DNA from: Coriobacteriales bacterium
GTDB lineage: Bacteria > Actinomycetota > Coriobacteriia > Coriobacteriales > UBA8131
Assembly: GCA_031276475.1 (NCBI GenBank)
Contig: JAISMZ010000278.1
Coordinates: 1-5,823, forward strand
DNA length: 5,823 nt
Direction of reading: 5' to 3'
A program made the position numbers and the translations under genes. The notes beneath the pieces are model-generated. The model was given only the letters and a program-made list of their open reading frames with translations. It had not been told where the DNA came from and did no database searches. Positions 5,633 to 5,823 of the stretch are shown piece by piece (the stretch's first letter is position 1; each line of letters begins with the position of its first letter).

Positions 5633-5823
5633 CTACAGCGCCTCTGCGCGCACCGCGGCGCTCTTGCCGAGAAATCCGATGCCTACGGCGTATACGGGGA
5701 GGCTCTTGGGGGCTTCTGCGGCGTAGTTGCGGTCGTGTATCTGCTCGATGGCCTTCTCGGCGGCGGTGCTGAGAAGCGCCGGGCGTTTGTCTGCGGGAGT
5801 GTCGGATGTGCCTGCGGCTTCTT
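5633..5823 (-). CDS. C-terminal end of an AAA-ATPase-like / PD-(D/E)XK nuclease-superfamily protein (5' end outside window)
   Basis: On the minus strand a frame is open from the window edge to a TAG (complement of 5633-5635), giving 62 residues. No start codon is in the window. The segment KAIEQIHDRNYAA, then LPVYAVGIGF and a charged end, follows the pattern A-x-x-Q-I-x-x-x-x-Y ... V-x-x-x-G-I-x-F. I recognise this from the C-terminal part of proteins that join an AAA-ATPase-like domain to a PD-(D/E)XK domain (PDDEXK_9/DUF1703 type). The catalytic region would lie upstream of what is seen. Those proteins are often multicopy in gut bacteria and their role is poorly known. The frame has the strong GC third-position bias of the other genes, which supports real coding. 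The gene converges on the tRNA. The family call is from motif memory only. Confidence 0.6.
   Translation of the reverse strand, partial: EAAGTSDTPADKRPALLSTAAEKAIEQIHDRNYAAEAPKSLPVYAVGIGFLGKSAAVRAEAL

Noticed and set aside
5392..5726. Plus-strand small frames across the tRNA and downstream
   Set aside because: They run through a clear tRNA gene and the inverted repeat, and the second lies antisense to the minus-strand gene end.

Overview
The window is GC-rich, densely coding DNA. It most resembles a Gram-positive actinobacterium, probably of the class Coriobacteriia (Eggerthellales/Coriobacteriales type). This is an inference from four things: a sortase-anchored FIVAR/X2-like surface protein, an M28-like membrane protein followed by two TrkA-type (RCK) proteins, the high GC content, and the tail of a PD-(D/E)XK/AAA-ATPase-like protein. 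No sequence search was possible.

Layout, left to right. (1) Positions 1-612 hold the C-terminal end of a large cell-wall-anchored surface protein: FIVAR-like helical repeat, X2-like beta domain, Gly/Asn linker, APQTG sorting motif, membrane segment and basic tail. (2) Positions 613-814 are intergenic, with a strong hairpin (632-666) likely to end the first gene and two candidate promoters for the next operon. (3) Positions 815-5398 form a tight three-gene operon: an M28-peptidase-like membrane protein of 1078 residues, then two RCK/TrkA proteins of 218 and 226 residues, with gaps of 7 and 2 bases. (4) Positions 5451-5525 encode tRNA-Gly(CCC) with its own extended -10 promoter and an encoded CCA. 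(5) Positions 5558-5610 hold a 13-bp perfect inverted repeat. (6) Positions 5633-5823, minus strand, hold the last 62 codons of a convergent gene resembling the C-terminus of AAA-ATPase-like/PD-(D/E)XK proteins.

How the genes may work together: the RCK pair should form cytoplasmic NAD(H)/nucleotide-sensing gating subunits for a Trk/Ktr-type K+ channel, which is not encoded here. The co-transcribed M28-like protein is the notable item. Its peptidase fold is interrupted by four membrane helices and by about 690 residues of low-complexity sequence, and three of the six expected catalytic or metal-binding positions are changed. It looks more like a membrane-bound pseudo-enzyme or scaffold than a working aminopeptidase, and its linkage to the K+ regulators is the strongest lead in this window.
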